From: Emydura subglobosa
Lineage: Eukaryota; Chordata; Testudines; Chelidae
Assembly: GCA_007922225.1 (NCBI GenBank)
Contig: ML679995.1
Span: 2,743,928-2,807,927, forward strand
Direction of reading: 5' to 3'
Length of the DNA: 64,000 nt
The notes beneath the pieces were generated by a model. It was not told the origin of the DNA. It saw only the letters and a list, made by a program, of their open reading frames with translations, and did no database searches. Positions 10,347-20,739 of the stretch are shown here, piece after piece. A program made the position numbers and the translations under genes. Position 1 is the stretch's first letter, and each line of letters opens with the position of its first letter.

Positions 10347-10985
10347 TAGCCTTCTTCCAAGACTCATGGTTATATGCCAGGCGGTCATGCAGATTGACGT
10401 CTCTGAGATCTGCTGAGATCTGGTCCATGTACCAAGTCTTTGGTCTCCCCCTTGGTCTTCCAGCCATAATCATTGCAAAAGCCATTCTACCGATATAACT
10501 CTCCGGTCTCTGCTAGATACCAGTGCCAATGCAGCCCAGCCTCCCTCCACTCGTCTTCAGTTGGAGCGATCCCCGTTAGGCGCCTTGCAGCTTTGTTTCA
10601 TTTCCTTTCGGGGAGGGTCCAGCCGCTTGCCCATCTCAACATCTTCATTTTCCACGGTGGAGAGCGCACTGATTCCCTTCCTCGTGGCTGGCCGCCTCTC
10701 TGTTCTGTATGTTAAGATGGGCTGAATTACCGTTTTATACATTCTTCCTTTTCACTCTATTGGCATCTTTTAGTCCCAGAGCACTGGAGTCAGCTCCCAC
10801 CACTTGCACCAAGCATCACTCAGGAGAGCACCTGGAGCATCACTCAGGAGAGGTCGTCAGCAACCTCTGATCCTAGGTATCTAAATTCTTTCACTCTCCG
10901 AGCTCTTTGTCTGAGACATCCTTGATGAAGAGTCCTCCTCCCTCAGTTATAGCCGGGGTCTTACCAACATTCACCAGAAGCAGGG
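10347..10985 (-). mobile_element. RTE-like LINE, end of reverse-transcriptase ORF, antisense
   Basis: Minus-strand reading gives 'YKTVIQPILTYRTERRPATR', the 'YKTV.RP.LLYG.E.W' block that follows the RT domain in RTE-type LINEs. Further on, in another frame, comes 'AGRPRGRPKTWYMDQISADL', the usual C-terminal 'GRPRGRPK.RW' motif. Frames change between the blocks, so this is a pseudogene. It directly abuts the CR1 tail on its left. RTE is the best guess; other clades share these motifs. Confidence 0.6.
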
Positions 10986-11521
10986 AATTCTGCAGTCCTC
11001 GTTTGAAGTATTGTGACGTTTTTAATAGCGAGTGTCATTCAAAGTGCCTGTCATTTGGCTCCCTAGCAAATGTTGGGAAGTGTATAAAGCCCGTTGGGAT
11101 GGAAAAGAATATAGAATATTCCCCTCTTCACACACAGAGCTTTCCCCAGCTGTCTCCCAGCACACGGAGACAGGACCAGTGCATCCTGGAATGTTTCTGG
11201 AGAGAGGGGGAAAGAGCTAAAGCGCCCTGAGCAAAGGACGTGGGACTCTAAGCCATGCACAGCAGTGAAAGGTGTCCATTGCATGGCCACCGCCAATGGC
11301 CTCCCATCACGGCACACAGAAACCCCGTGCGGTTCCTTTGTGTGCGGTGGTGCAGATGCATTCAGCCCCTCTCCAGCCCGTAGGCAGTAGCACACAGGAA
11401 AAATTAAACCAACTGCAGAAATAGCAGAGTAGCTCATGTAATAACCGTGGCAGTTTTTGCCACTGGGTGATGAGCGCCAAGCCAGCCTGGTTTGGCAGGG
11501 ACACAAAGGTTCCACGTGAAG
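10986..11521. other. unassigned DNA
   Basis: A 220-codon minus-strand ORF crosses 11063-11725 but runs into the CR1 tail and has no domain. Nothing else is recognised. Confidence 0.35.
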
Positions 11522-11850
11522 ATCCATAGATCCTAAGGCTAGAAGGGACCATTGGATCATCTCTTGTGACCTCCTGTACGTCACAGACCAGAGCACGGCA
11601 CCCGGCAGTTCCGACATCCAGCCCATTGTTTCTGGATGAGGCAGAGCAGATGTTTTAGCAAGACATAGACAGTCTGATGTCAAAGGCAGCAAGTTTGGGG
11701 GAACCCATCCGGCCCCAAGGGTCAATTGACCCCACTGCTAAAAATTAGCACCTTGTATCTAGTCTGAATTTGGCTACTTTCAAATTCCATCCATTGGCCC
11801 TTGTGGTGGCAGGTGGTTGGCCTGTGCGAGATGCATTGGATGGCTTCCGT
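11522..11850 (-). mobile_element. CR1 LINE 3' end, antisense
   Basis: It starts with 'ccatagatcctaaggctag' and 'aagggaccattggatcatct'. It continues to 'gtatctagtctgaatttggc' and 'caaattccatccattggccc', all in CR1 tail order. Diverged. Confidence 0.85.
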
Positions 11851-12225
11851 CCAGTTCTCAGCAGACAGGTGTTTCTGCCAGATACACCTCCCACCGTAAC
11901 GCTCACTAATTGTTGGCTGTCTTGAGAGGAAAGGCTGTCTGACCCAGGCACTGTTTTGTTCTGCTCAGGTTTTCACACCGGGCCCATCACCTTGGTATCG
12001 GAGTGCCTCCCACCCGTGGAAGTGGTCCCTGCATCTGGCTTTGTGGTCTCTCCTGTCTCTAGCTTGAGGACCCCAGTGCTCCAAACCCCACCCCTTACCC
12101 CAGTGATGCATTTATGCCATGCACTGGTTCTTTCTTTTTAACTGAAAAGAGATTTTTCTTATAACTGACGTAAAAAATCCTTGCGCTGGAGAACACTCCT
12201 CCTTTGCCTCTCACTGGCGCCGACC
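11851..12225. other. unassigned DNA
   Basis: No feature recognised. Confidence 0.35.
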
Positions 12226-12395
12226 ACTCTGCGAAGGCTAATGTGGCTCACATGCCTTGACGGCAGCTTAGCGCTGTTAACTCCCATGTAACACATGGGG
12301 AAACTGAGGCACGGCATGCTCAGCTGACTTGCCAAAGGGTCTCCTGGCTCCCAGTCCCGTGCTGAGACCACTAGACCCCATTCTCCTTCCTTCTC
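12226..12395 (-). repeat. MIR-like core SINE, antisense
   Basis: 'acacatggggaaactgaggc' near 12291 is followed by 'gctgacttgccaaagggtc' and a 'gctgagaccactagacccc' end. These are the reverse of the SINE core and its 5' part. Confidence 0.8.
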
Positions 12396-13090
12396 ACAGC
12401 CGTCTGGCTTTCAAAGCGTTAGCCTCTGCAAACAGCTGCAGGCTCCAAAGGGCTGAGGCGGGGAGGAAGGGGTGCACAATGTGGCACAGGTAAGCAGCCA
12501 GGTGACTTGGCCATGCTGTCATTACCTGGGCCTCTGCCTTTTACAGCCCTCACCCGCCTCTGGAACGGCGTAACCAAGAAGCACAGCTGTAGGGAACTCC
12601 TCCAAGCCGGGTCCTACGAGTGAGGCACCTGTCTATCTAATGTGCTCTTACTGCACTCTCCGCCACAGCATCTGAGCTTGCAGAGGAGCTGAGAAGGGTT
12701 TTTATTAGCAGAAAGCAGCAGTGGTCCACCCCCCGCCCCACCCTACCCTACGGATTCCCAAAGGCTTACACAATGTGAACCACATGTGCATAGAACCAGT
12801 GTCTTGTGGACACCGCCTTGTTCATTCCTCATCACCCAGACCGCACCTCGCCCCTGTGTTGTTCTCCCTCCCCACAGACCCCCATGTCCCCTCTCAGCCC
12901 CCAGAGCACCTCCCCCCCCATTCACCATCAGCTGGCCTCCGCCTCCTCTGCTGTTCTCCTGCTCACTTAGCGCATGTCGACTCTGCAGGCAGAGGCGCGA
13001 ATGCAGCCGGGGTAGAAATAGCAGAGAAGAGAGGATGGCACAGACTCCGGCGCGGGTTAGCAACGTGAGTGCACACCTGTGCCTCCGGGC
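12396..13090. other. unassigned DNA
   Basis: No repeat family is recognised. The C-rich stretch 12720-12990 opens long ORFs in several frames without a domain. Confidence 0.35.
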
Positions 13091-13099
13091 AGGGCTCGT

Positions 13100-13246
13100 A
13101 CAAGCCCAGCTGAAGTCCATGCTGCTGGATCATCGCTGCTATTTTTAGCCGTGCTAGCTAGATTAAAGCTAGTGCACGTACGCCTACCTGAGCAGCACTT
13201 GCACCTCTGATAGCCGTGTAGAGGTATCCTTAGACTACGCGCTGAG
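13100..13246. mobile_element. MITE fragment ('gtgtagacatac' type end)
   Basis: 'gccgtgctagctagattaaa' followed by 'gctagtgcacgtacgcctac' and 'agccgtgtagaggtatcctt' resembles the right half of a reptile MITE that ends in gtgtagacatacc. The left half is not clear. Confidence 0.45.
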
Positions 13247-13329
13247 TGAGGCCCCGCAGTGTGCAGAGCCGGGGTCGACTGAGCACAGCCGCCATGCAGT
13301 GCATACCAAGAGCTCAGGGACCTGAGATA

Positions 13330-13430
13330 CTCGACTATGCTGGGACAGACCATACGTCCATTTAGTTCAGTTTCCAATGGTGCCAGTACTGGATGCTTCG
13401 GAAAAAGGCATGCAACTCACCCGGTGCACT
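13330..13430 (-). mobile_element. short CR1-type tail fragment, antisense
   Basis: 'gctgggacagaccatacgtc' and 'ggtgccagtactggatgctt' match the antisense CR1 tail seen in sense near 28700, where it reads 'gccaggcacctggcatttgc' and 'ctggtctgacccag'. Only about 100 bp remain. Confidence 0.6.
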
Positions 13431-15440
13431 GGGACACTGTCACTCTAAGAGATTTAATTCCCGGAGGGAGGGACCCCAGCGCTAAGGGCTGCAGAGGGCT
13501 GGGGTTTCACGTCTCCCGGGCCTAGGTTTCGAATGATTTCTCCGCGTATGAACTGAGGCAGCTCACATAACACACACATGACTACCTTGTCACGGCTGGC
13601 CTAGCGGGAGAGGGACGATGGACCCAGCTGGATCAATAAGATCATCTTCTGTGGTCATTTCACAGAGAAATTGCTCTCCAGCCAGTGAGAACGGCTGGAG
13701 GGAAGTGGAGGAAACATACGTCAGGCCCTTTTTAATTTTCTTGCTATCGACCATCGTTTGCGCAAGAGCCGAGTTGTCCCCTTGATTAGTAACTTTACAG
13801 CTCACAAGCCAGCCGCGTGTGCTTTGTGGTTGTGCGCTATCGGCCTCTTTATCTGTGCGGACCAGTCTCCAGTGCCTCAGTGAGCTGTGCCAGGAATGTC
13901 ATCTCGATTGCCTGGTGATATTGACGTCATACTTTATTGTTACAGCTCGCACAAAATTCAGTGGGAACCCGTTTTCACAGCAGGCGCACCGCTCGCTCTA
14001 GCTTTATTACCAGCCCCTTAGCCGGGGCAGCGTTCGGTCTGCAGTGCGAGGCGACCTTCTGTACAGGACATCCCTTCCTGGCACCTTCCATCCCAGGCTA
14101 CTGAGGGGCTGGAGGGGAAGGGGAAAGGTTCAGGGTACATGGGATGCATGCATGGGGGTGGGGGGCAGGGCAGCGTCGCTCTATCTGTCGGAGGTGTAAG
14201 AGGAGACCCCAGGATGATCCGTCAGGCGCCTTGAATGCACTTGTTCAGGTGCAGTGCCACTAGTGGCAGAGACTTCCAGTGGGACTGACCCGGGACCTAC
14301 CAGAGAGACTCTCCCTGCAGCATGGGACTGGCGGCTCAGGGCCTGGGGTGGGAGTTTTCCTGGAAGAGGGGCACACGGCAGGCGAGGATTTAGAAAGAGG
14401 GGGTTGGAGGCGGGGAGCATGGGCAGGAAGTGCCCAAAATGACATAACGATGCAAGAAGCAGTCGCATGAGGCCAATTAATGCCCTGTGAGACGAGCTCT
14501 GAACCTGGCACCCTGTCAGCTGCCCCGTCCTACTGCACAGCTGAGCCAGCACAAAGCCATCGAGCCTGTCACACGGGGATTTGACAGACGAGCAGGGGTG
14601 TCTCGGTATTAATTAAACATCTGGAGCGTCTGGCAAGGAGCCCACTTAATTATCTCTGGTGCTTACAGAGGCCCTGACGAGACCAGCCCCTCCCCTCTCC
14701 AAGCGAATAGCTTCTTCCTAGAAGCAGGTCGCCGTCTTCAAGTTCAGGAATGATCTTAACCTCTTCTCTGATGTGCCAGGGAAATGCCCCAGCTTTGCTC
14801 TCCGGGCAGCGAGAGGTCCTGGGGGGAATGGGAGTGGAACACGGCAGGGCAGAGCTGAGGGGGAAGCTGGGCGCGGGTACTCATCAGCCAGGCCCTTCTG
14901 TCGCATGTGCTTCCGTCATTCAGATGGCAGCGAGAGAGAGAAATAATCGGGTGGAGGAGGAGGTCTGTTCTTCCTGGTGAGGCGAGGGGGGACCCCAAGC
15001 ACGGTTGCGTTCTGGGGGCACGTCTGGATCCCAGGTGCTCACGGAGTACCAAGCAGGGCAGCTGGGAGTCCAGAGCCACCAGCCATTATCTCAGCAAGCT
15101 CAGCCCTTTCTCCGCGACGTGGCCCTCCGCACCATCAGCCCAGCCTTTGGGCCCAGCTGGTTGAAAGACCCTCATGCTCCCTAGGTAGGGGCCCCTCTGC
15201 AGACCCGCTGTCCTAGACCACGGCTGCCCATTTGTTCTGCAGCATCAGCCACGGGAAGCTGGTCCTGTTCTCCAGCGCTGCTTTGAAACTCGAGAGACAG
15301 GGCTCTGGTCTCTCATTCCCACGATAGGCTAGGACCAAGCTGTCTGGGAGACCTGCCTCCCTGGCCCTGTGTACCACCCTCCGATCGGAAAGCCCCGGCA
15401 CCCCTTGAGCTGAACTGCTGAGCCTGCAGGAAGGGCTTTG
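13431..15440. other. unassigned, largely repeat-free DNA with an AT-motif patch
   Basis: I see no transposon family in about 2 kb. At 14473-14660 there are 'ccaattaatgcc', 'ggtattaattaaacatc' (TTAATTAA at 14609-14616) and 'acttaattatc', homeodomain-type cores in otherwise GC-rich sequence. This is a possible conserved non-coding block. ORFs have no domain. Confidence 0.4.
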
Positions 15441-15442
15441 GA

Positions 15443-15498
<56 letters not shown>
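15441..15498. repeat. (GAAA)n microsatellite, about 14.5 uninterrupted units
   Basis: A perfect gaaa array with no interruption. Purity and length suggest it is polymorphic. The phenylalanine/leucine/serine-rich ORFs on the minus strand are this repeat. Confidence 0.98.
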
Positions 15499-15951
15499 GT
15501 CCTGGATCTTCCAACCACAGCAGGTCTCTCTAGCCTGTGGCATATCTTGGCAAGGTGTGAGCACTGGTTGATGGTGTCACACACATAAAGAATCTAGCAG
15601 CCTGGGGTCTGCACAGCAGTTAGCGCAGTAGAGCTAAGCAAGGCCGGAGTTGTTAGGCTGACACAGTAACCGAGAGGCACGTTACCTCAAGTCACAAGAT
15701 GAGACACAGCAGCACCCATGATAAGTCCGTTGACTGGGGTGAAGCAAGAAGCCACAGACCCGGGTGACTGAGACTTTAAGGAAGACGTAGAACTGGCCAT
15801 ATTAAACCGCAGTGACGCTATAGCAGCCCAGTGCTGTAAACACTAATGAGCATGAGATAAATGGTTGAGTCAATTATTGGAACTGGGGACCCCAACACAA
15901 GCAGGGTGTGGAAGTTCAGATAGGCAACAGGGGCTGAAACACTCATGCATA
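15499..15951. other. unassigned DNA
   Basis: No feature recognised. Confidence 0.35.
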
Positions 15952-16405
15952 TCATAGAATCATAGAATATTAGAGTTGGAAGGGACCTCAGGAGGTATCT
16001 AGTCCAACCCCCTGCTCAAAGCAGGACTAACCTCAGCTATATCATCCCAACCAGGGCTTTGTCAAGCCTCAGCTTAAACACCTCTAAGGATGGAGATTCC
16101 ACTACCTCCCTAGGTAACCCATTCCAGTGCTTCACCACCCTCCTAGGGAAAAACTTTTTCCTAATGTCCAACCTAGACCTCCCCCCCTGCAACTTGAGAC
16201 CGTTGCTCCTTGTTCTGTCATCCGCCACCACCGAGAACAGCCTAGCCCCATCCTCCCTGGAACCCCCTTTCAGGTAGCTAAAGGCCGCTATCAAATCCCC
16301 CCTCACTCTTCTCTTTTGCAGACTAAACAAGCCCAGTTCCCTCAGCCTCTCCTCGTAAATCCTGTGCTCCAGCCCCCTCATCATTTTTGTTGCCCTCCGC
16401 TGACA
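15952..16405 (-). mobile_element. CR1 LINE 3' end with open C-terminal ORF2 fragment, antisense
   Basis: It starts with doubled 'atcatagaatcatagaatat' and 'gttggaagggacctcagg' and runs to 'ttttgttgccctccgctg'. The minus strand keeps a 115-codon open frame (16384-16037): '[18 protein letters not shown]', '[18 protein letters not shown]' and '[17 protein letters not shown]'. That is the C-terminus of CR1 ORF2 beyond the RT. Low divergence from the copies at 46.8, 55.8, 58.6 and 62.6 kb suggests recent insertion. Truncated at its 5' side. Confidence 0.95.
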
Positions 16406-16836
16406 TCAGATGTGCATCAGACACAGCGGGTATCAGCATAACACAGGAGAAAAGCTGTTACTGGACTGTGTGCCAGGGGATATGGCAGGATGATGACCAC
16501 CACTCCTGCCGCCTTTGGGGCACTGGGCATGGGGTGATGTGAGTAATGCAAGCACTGGCTCTTCTGTAGTCTCTCTCTCTCCACTGCTATAATGCAGCGT
16601 GTGTTATCTTCTTCATCTTGCTAATAAGGATAAAGTTAGTGCGTTGTTCCTCATTCCATGACAACATCACTCTTGTACCTGAGCTGCGGGATGAACCCTC
16701 TCAGCCCACTGCACACCAAGTGAAGTTAGCTCTAACGTACACACGAGGCTCTGAGTGACTGGTGAGAACCAGGGTTTCTGGCAACCTAAAGACAAATTTC
16801 CACCTTCATCCTCCGTTCCAGGTGCAGCTGGTGCCA
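16406..16836. other. unassigned DNA
   Basis: No feature recognised. Confidence 0.35.
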
Positions 16837-16936
16837 CTGATTTTCAGTAGTGCCAGAATCTGACTCAGCCCAAGTCAGTGCCACCTGTAGGTGCTGGGCA
16901 CCCCTGAAAAAATCAGGCAGAAGACATCTGAAGTGG
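16837..16936. mobile_element. short palindromic MITE remnant
   Basis: 'ctgattttcagtagtgcc' on the left and 'gcacccctgaaaaaatcagg' on the right are imperfect inverted repeats about 100 bp apart, with 'ggtgctgggcacc' near the right arm. The layout matches a reptile foldback element. No transposase. Confidence 0.55.
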
Positions 16937-17099
16937 GGTGTCCAAAAATACCAGAGTTCCACAAAATCAGAGCACGCGTCTGCAGAAGTTGGCGCTGATG
17001 GAAGAAGCAAAAGAAGGGACACATCAGTGCAGAGCGCTCCAACCCGCCCATCATTCCCGTGAACAATAACGGGGATGTGCAGCCCCTCGGCACGGCAGT

Positions 17100-17400
17100 T
17101 GTAACATAAAGAGTACTTATGGAGTTGCCAAGAGAAATACAGCTGCTTGTTGGATTATTCCTAAACTTTAAATGATAGCAGCAAGATACGGGGAAACAAT
17201 TAGATGCAATTAATACATGGGAGGTACGAAGAGGTAATTAGCCAAGAGTTAACGGGATGGATGTGACGACCATATTCCTCACTAATTGATGTTTAGTTAA
17301 TTTGCCATCGGCTGTCTTGTTAAATGGTTATGAATTACATACGCGACACTGCCAGTCAGAACGTGTTAACAAGGGTGCAATTATCCATGGCTTGCAATCA
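17100..17400. other. AT-rich, repeat-free block with clustered ATTA motifs; candidate regulatory element
   Basis: Six homeodomain-type cores lie within 190 bp: CAATTAG (17198), GCAATTAATA (17206), TAATTAG (17235), CTAATTGA (17282), GTTAATTTG (17296) and CAATTAT (17378). No transposon family is recognised in the block and it stands out from GC-rich surroundings. Clusters like this are typical of conserved vertebrate enhancers, but function is inference only. Confidence 0.4.
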
Positions 17401-17708
17401 CCATGTTTATAGCTGTGCATGGTGACTGCTTTGAGCTCATAGGTTTATTAAGCTCCAGAGCGTCCCCGTTACGCAGCGGCTGGAACCCGACTGGCAGGTT
17501 TGCCAGGCTGTTGTACCCCAGTGGGGAATGGATTCAGGCAAGGGAGGCTGGGGCTTGTGATGAGTTTCCTTGCACACAGGCCTGCCACCTCTAGAGACGC
17601 CCGTGGACACGAGAGCCACGTTGAACAAGATCCGTCTCCCCTTAATTCTGAATGTGAGGGGCACATGCATGGAATCGTATAAATCAGAGCAAGGAGAGAG
17701 ATGCGCTG

Positions 17709-18184
17709 GGGCCAGATACGTCCATACTGTAACTCCATTGATGTGGGAGTGTATCATTTGTACCCTGACCTGATGGCTACCTAAGTGGACACTTACAGCA
17801 GGCCTGGTGGTGGACACCGGGTCAAGTGAGGCTGCCTACAAGGAGCTGGAAGTTGGCCACTTTCACTCAGGCGCCTCACTGGCAGCGAGTTCCTAGGACT
17901 TGGCCGCCATCCACTAGATAGTAGAAAGTATTCAAGGTCGTAAACAAGATAGTTGTGTGAGCTAAGAAGCTACCAGTAATATGTAAGCTGTTCCCGTGTG
18001 AAGCAGGTGAAATCATATAATAGCCAATCAGCAATTGCGTGATTATTGTAAGCAAAGGGGATTAAAAGATATATAAGCTGGAAAGCAAAATGGAATAAAC
18101 GATTCTGCTTGCAATCATATTGGCTGTTGTGCTTTATCCGGCCCCGCGTTGGACCCAACACATTGACTTTGGTAAATTTGGCCC
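17709..18184. mobile_element. small MITE remnant that hosts the solo LTR
   Basis: With the LTR (17742-18160) and one copy of its duplication removed, the flanks join as 'gggccagatacgtccatact' + 'gtaactccattgacttt' + 'ggtaaatttggccc'. The ends GGGCCAGAT and AATTTGGCCC are inverted repeats, and 'gtaactccattgac' is a hallmark of a common reptile foldback element. Confidence 0.6.
17742..18160 (+). mobile_element. solo endogenous-retrovirus-type LTR with exact 6-bp target duplication
   Basis: A 419-bp unit begins TGTGGGAGTG and ends GGACCCAACA. It is flanked by identical cattga hexamers (17736-17741 and 18161-18166). A TATA-like 'agatatataagc' lies near 18068 and a polyadenylation signal AATAAA at 18094-18099, followed by a GT-rich stretch. 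TG...CA ends with a 6-bp duplication suggest a class II (beta-like) retroviral LTR. No internal region remains, so this is an LTR-LTR recombination product. Closely spaced TATA and AATAAA imply a very short R region. Confidence 0.88.
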
Positions 18185-18620
18185 ATCAGTTCATGTAGTT
18201 TATCCCAAAGCCCTGGCCAGGACGCAATTGTCACCTGTTGCATATCCTGTTCTTCCCTGGTTTTAAAACGCCTCCAGCCATGAGGCTTCCACCCTTTCCC
18301 CTATGGCAATCGCGTCACAATGCCAGGAGAGTTTCCGAGATATCCCATCTGGGACACGCCCTGCGGCCCATCACATCATGTAAAGAGCTCTCCTGGTGTC
18401 GAATCAGTGCAGATCTCAGGGGAACAGGCCTCACCCATCTGAGCTACACTAGACCTCTTGTGAAACCTGCTAGCCAGCTCCTGAAGGAGGGATCTTGGGA
18501 TGCAAAGTTGACTGAGATAACATAACTGCCGTCTTCACAGATAGTGTCTCATTAGCTTCCCTTGCCCATAAAGTCACTTTACGAAGGGTGTGAAATGAGA
18601 GTGATATAATCTAGCACCTG
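18185..18620. other. unassigned DNA
   Basis: No feature recognised. Confidence 0.35.
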
Positions 18621-18639
18621 TTTTACCTCTAGAGATTAG

Positions 18640-18740
18640 GGGTTTTATTCTCCTCTTTTCTTACACTGGTTTTCCCCAGTGTAACTCCACCGATTTTGGG
18701 GGAGTCACTCCTGATTTACATCTACAGTGTAAGTGAGGGG
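18640..18740. mobile_element. foldback MITE remnant ('ttacactggtgtaa' type)
   Basis: 'cttacactggttttccccag' + 'tgtaactccacc' on the left and 'gagtcactcctgatttacat' + 'ctacagtgtaagtgag' on the right form imperfect complementary arms. Same family type as the remnant around 17709-18184. Confidence 0.55.
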
Positions 18741-18779
18741 AGACTTGGGCTCTAGGCGTGCAGGATCAGACACAGACCC

Positions 18780-19540
18780 TGTAACAGGACAGTACTGGCC
18801 TTTAAAGGAAGGCTACAGGCCTGCCCCTGCCCTATTCCTGCAATCAACGGAGAAGGGGTGGAATTCTGGGAATTGTAGTTCCCAGGGCTAATGTGAGTGA
18901 AGGCTGTCACAGCAAGGAATGCTGGGAAGGAGTGCCAGGGCATATAAACAGCCCCTTCACTCAGAATGGAGTGGGACAGGAGTAAGACTTGTATTGAGGT
19001 TTTCCAAAGGAAGAAAGAGACAAGGAAAGGGGCAGCCACCCTGGGTTTCTCCAGTCTAAGGGCCTGGGAAAAGGCCGAAAAGACAGCCAGGTGGCTGGGT
19101 ATGATATCCCCAGGGGAGGTGTGGTTTGGACTAGAGAGCCAGACAGACCCAGAATCGGGAGGAAACTCAGAGACTATGGCAGAGTGAAGGAGGGAGGTTT
19201 GTGGGAAAGAGAGGCGGGGAGAGGAGGTGGTGATACCTGAGGCCTGTTTCACTGGACAGAGCCCATAAGGAGAGCATGGGGAACCGTGAATGGGTGAGCT
19301 TCCCCTGGGCTCTGAAAGACCAACGGGCGTTGCTGTTGTACCCCACAGAGGGGAGAAGATGGACAGGCACCCAGAGAAAGGGGTGAGGGTTTGGACACTC
19401 ATTTGGATGTTAGTTTCTTGTGGACTTTTTGCCCCCAGACGAGGGTTGAGCAGGAGGGCTCACTTAACACACAGAACTGTAAAGCTCATCTTTCCCCCCT
19501 TGGCATTTGAAAATGGAAGGGAACTGTAAGGGTGTTGGTT
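18780..19540 (+). mobile_element. LTR-like block, probably an old LTR retrotransposon LTR
   Basis: It starts 'tgtaacaggacagtactgg' followed by 'cctttaaagg'. It has a TATA-like 'catataaaca' at 18941-18950, then 'cctgtttcactggacagagc' and 'ggactttttgcccccag' farther on. This order matches a turtle LTR I recall. I could not find the 3' boundary or a target duplication, so the right edge is approximate. A 216-codon minus ORF across it is not a gene. Confidence 0.5.
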
Positions 19541-20090
19541 GGACGACTAGATTGTTTAAATGGCTGGATTCCAGGAGGTGGGTTGTCTCAAATTGTATTG
19601 CTGCCTTTCAAAAATATAGCTCAAGTCATGTCCAGGGCCTACGACTAAACACCCTCAAACATTTCGACAAATCTAATAAATAACAGCAGCATGGGAAACT
19701 GAGTCAGCGGCCGTGTGTCTGCTAAGAGACGGTCACCGGTCCAACATTTCATCTTCAGACTAGCTGAAAAATCTTGGGGGCTGTAAAACTGAAAAGAGGA
19801 ATTTTCACAAAAGCAGCTGGTTGGATGGGGACGGGGCTCTTTTCTTTTCAGCTGGAAGCTGCCGAAACAGCATGAAAATTACATGAGGGCATGGAAAACT
19901 CCATCTCAACTCCTTTGTGTTTCTCACAGCTCCTGATGGTCCTTGTTACACATCAATAAATTGGAAGTGGCAGGGTTATTGAGCAGCTGTGTCTGATTTA
20001 ATTCTTGGTAGTGGATAAATCTGAATAGCAGCGATGAGTTAAGCGTCATGCGGCCCTCCTTTGTCAAGTAGGTCAGTATCACAGTTGGCA
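19541..20090. other. unassigned DNA
   Basis: No feature recognised. AT-richer than its surroundings. Confidence 0.35.
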
Positions 20091-20200
20091 TTTGAACAGC
20101 CGGTCAAGATGAGGCAAGAGAGGCTCAGCAACTTGCACCAGGTGCTAGATAGCGTCAGTGTGATAGCCAGGCCTCCCGATTCCCAGGATGCTGCTCAGAA
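20091..20200 (-). repeat. MIR-like SINE fragment, antisense
   Basis: 'gatgaggcaagagaggctca' and 'gcaacttgcaccaggtgcta' are a worn antisense MIR core, followed by 'gccaggcctcccgattccc'. Confidence 0.6.
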
Positions 20201-20384
20201 TATAGCGCTGTGAATTTCACTGCTACTCCTGGGTCTTCCAAACCCTCTTCTCCAAACCGGGAGAGCTGCTACGGCAGAACTGGAGCTAACCATCACCTGC
20301 AACATCCCCAGGTGCATTTCAACCCTCTGTGGCTCCTGCGTCGCCCGCACGGGTCACCACCGCTCACTGCTGGACGAGGTTACC

Positions 20385-20550
20385 AAGGGAGAGGGTGGCA
20401 TCTCCATCCTTAGAGGTTTTTAAGGCCCGGCTTGAATAAGCCCTGGCTGGGATGGTTTAGTTGGGGTTGGTCCTGTTTTGAGCAGGGGGGTGGGACTAGA
20501 TGAGCTCCTGAGGTCCCTTCCAACCCACATCGTCTGTGAGTCTATGGGCC
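20385..20550 (+). mobile_element. CR1 LINE 3' terminus, sense, about 165 bp
   Basis: 'gtggcatctccatccttaga' begins the piece. It passes 'ttggggttggtcctgttttg' and ends 'ggtcccttccaaccca' plus a worn 'tgagtctatgg'. Same young subfamily as 62.6 kb, but extremely 5'-truncated. Confidence 0.92.
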
Positions 20551-20739
20551 AATTGACGCGCGGAGGCTGGGACTCGTATGGTACGAACCCCTCCAGCCAG
20601 CAATGTCACAAGGACCCCCTTCAAATCTATGCCATTGTAAGAGTGCCAGGAGGAACACCCTCGTTTATCCACTTCATTAACATTCGTTGAACTTAAGGCA
20701 ATAAACACCCCCTGCTACAAACAAAACACCAATAAAGGG

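Noticed and set aside
11063..11725. 220-codon minus-strand ORF
   Set aside because: It runs into an antisense CR1 tail and has no recognisable domain; treated as chance.
13590..13805. 71-codon minus-strand ORF that reads like ordinary protein
   Set aside because: The composition looks plausible, but I recognise no family, no splice sites are convincing and nothing nearby supports an exon. An alignment would be needed.
15313..15584. Phe/Leu/Ser-repeat ORFs
   Set aside because: A direct translation of the GAAA microsatellite.
18752..19402. 216-codon minus-strand ORF
   Set aside because: It lies antisense within an LTR-like block and has no domain.
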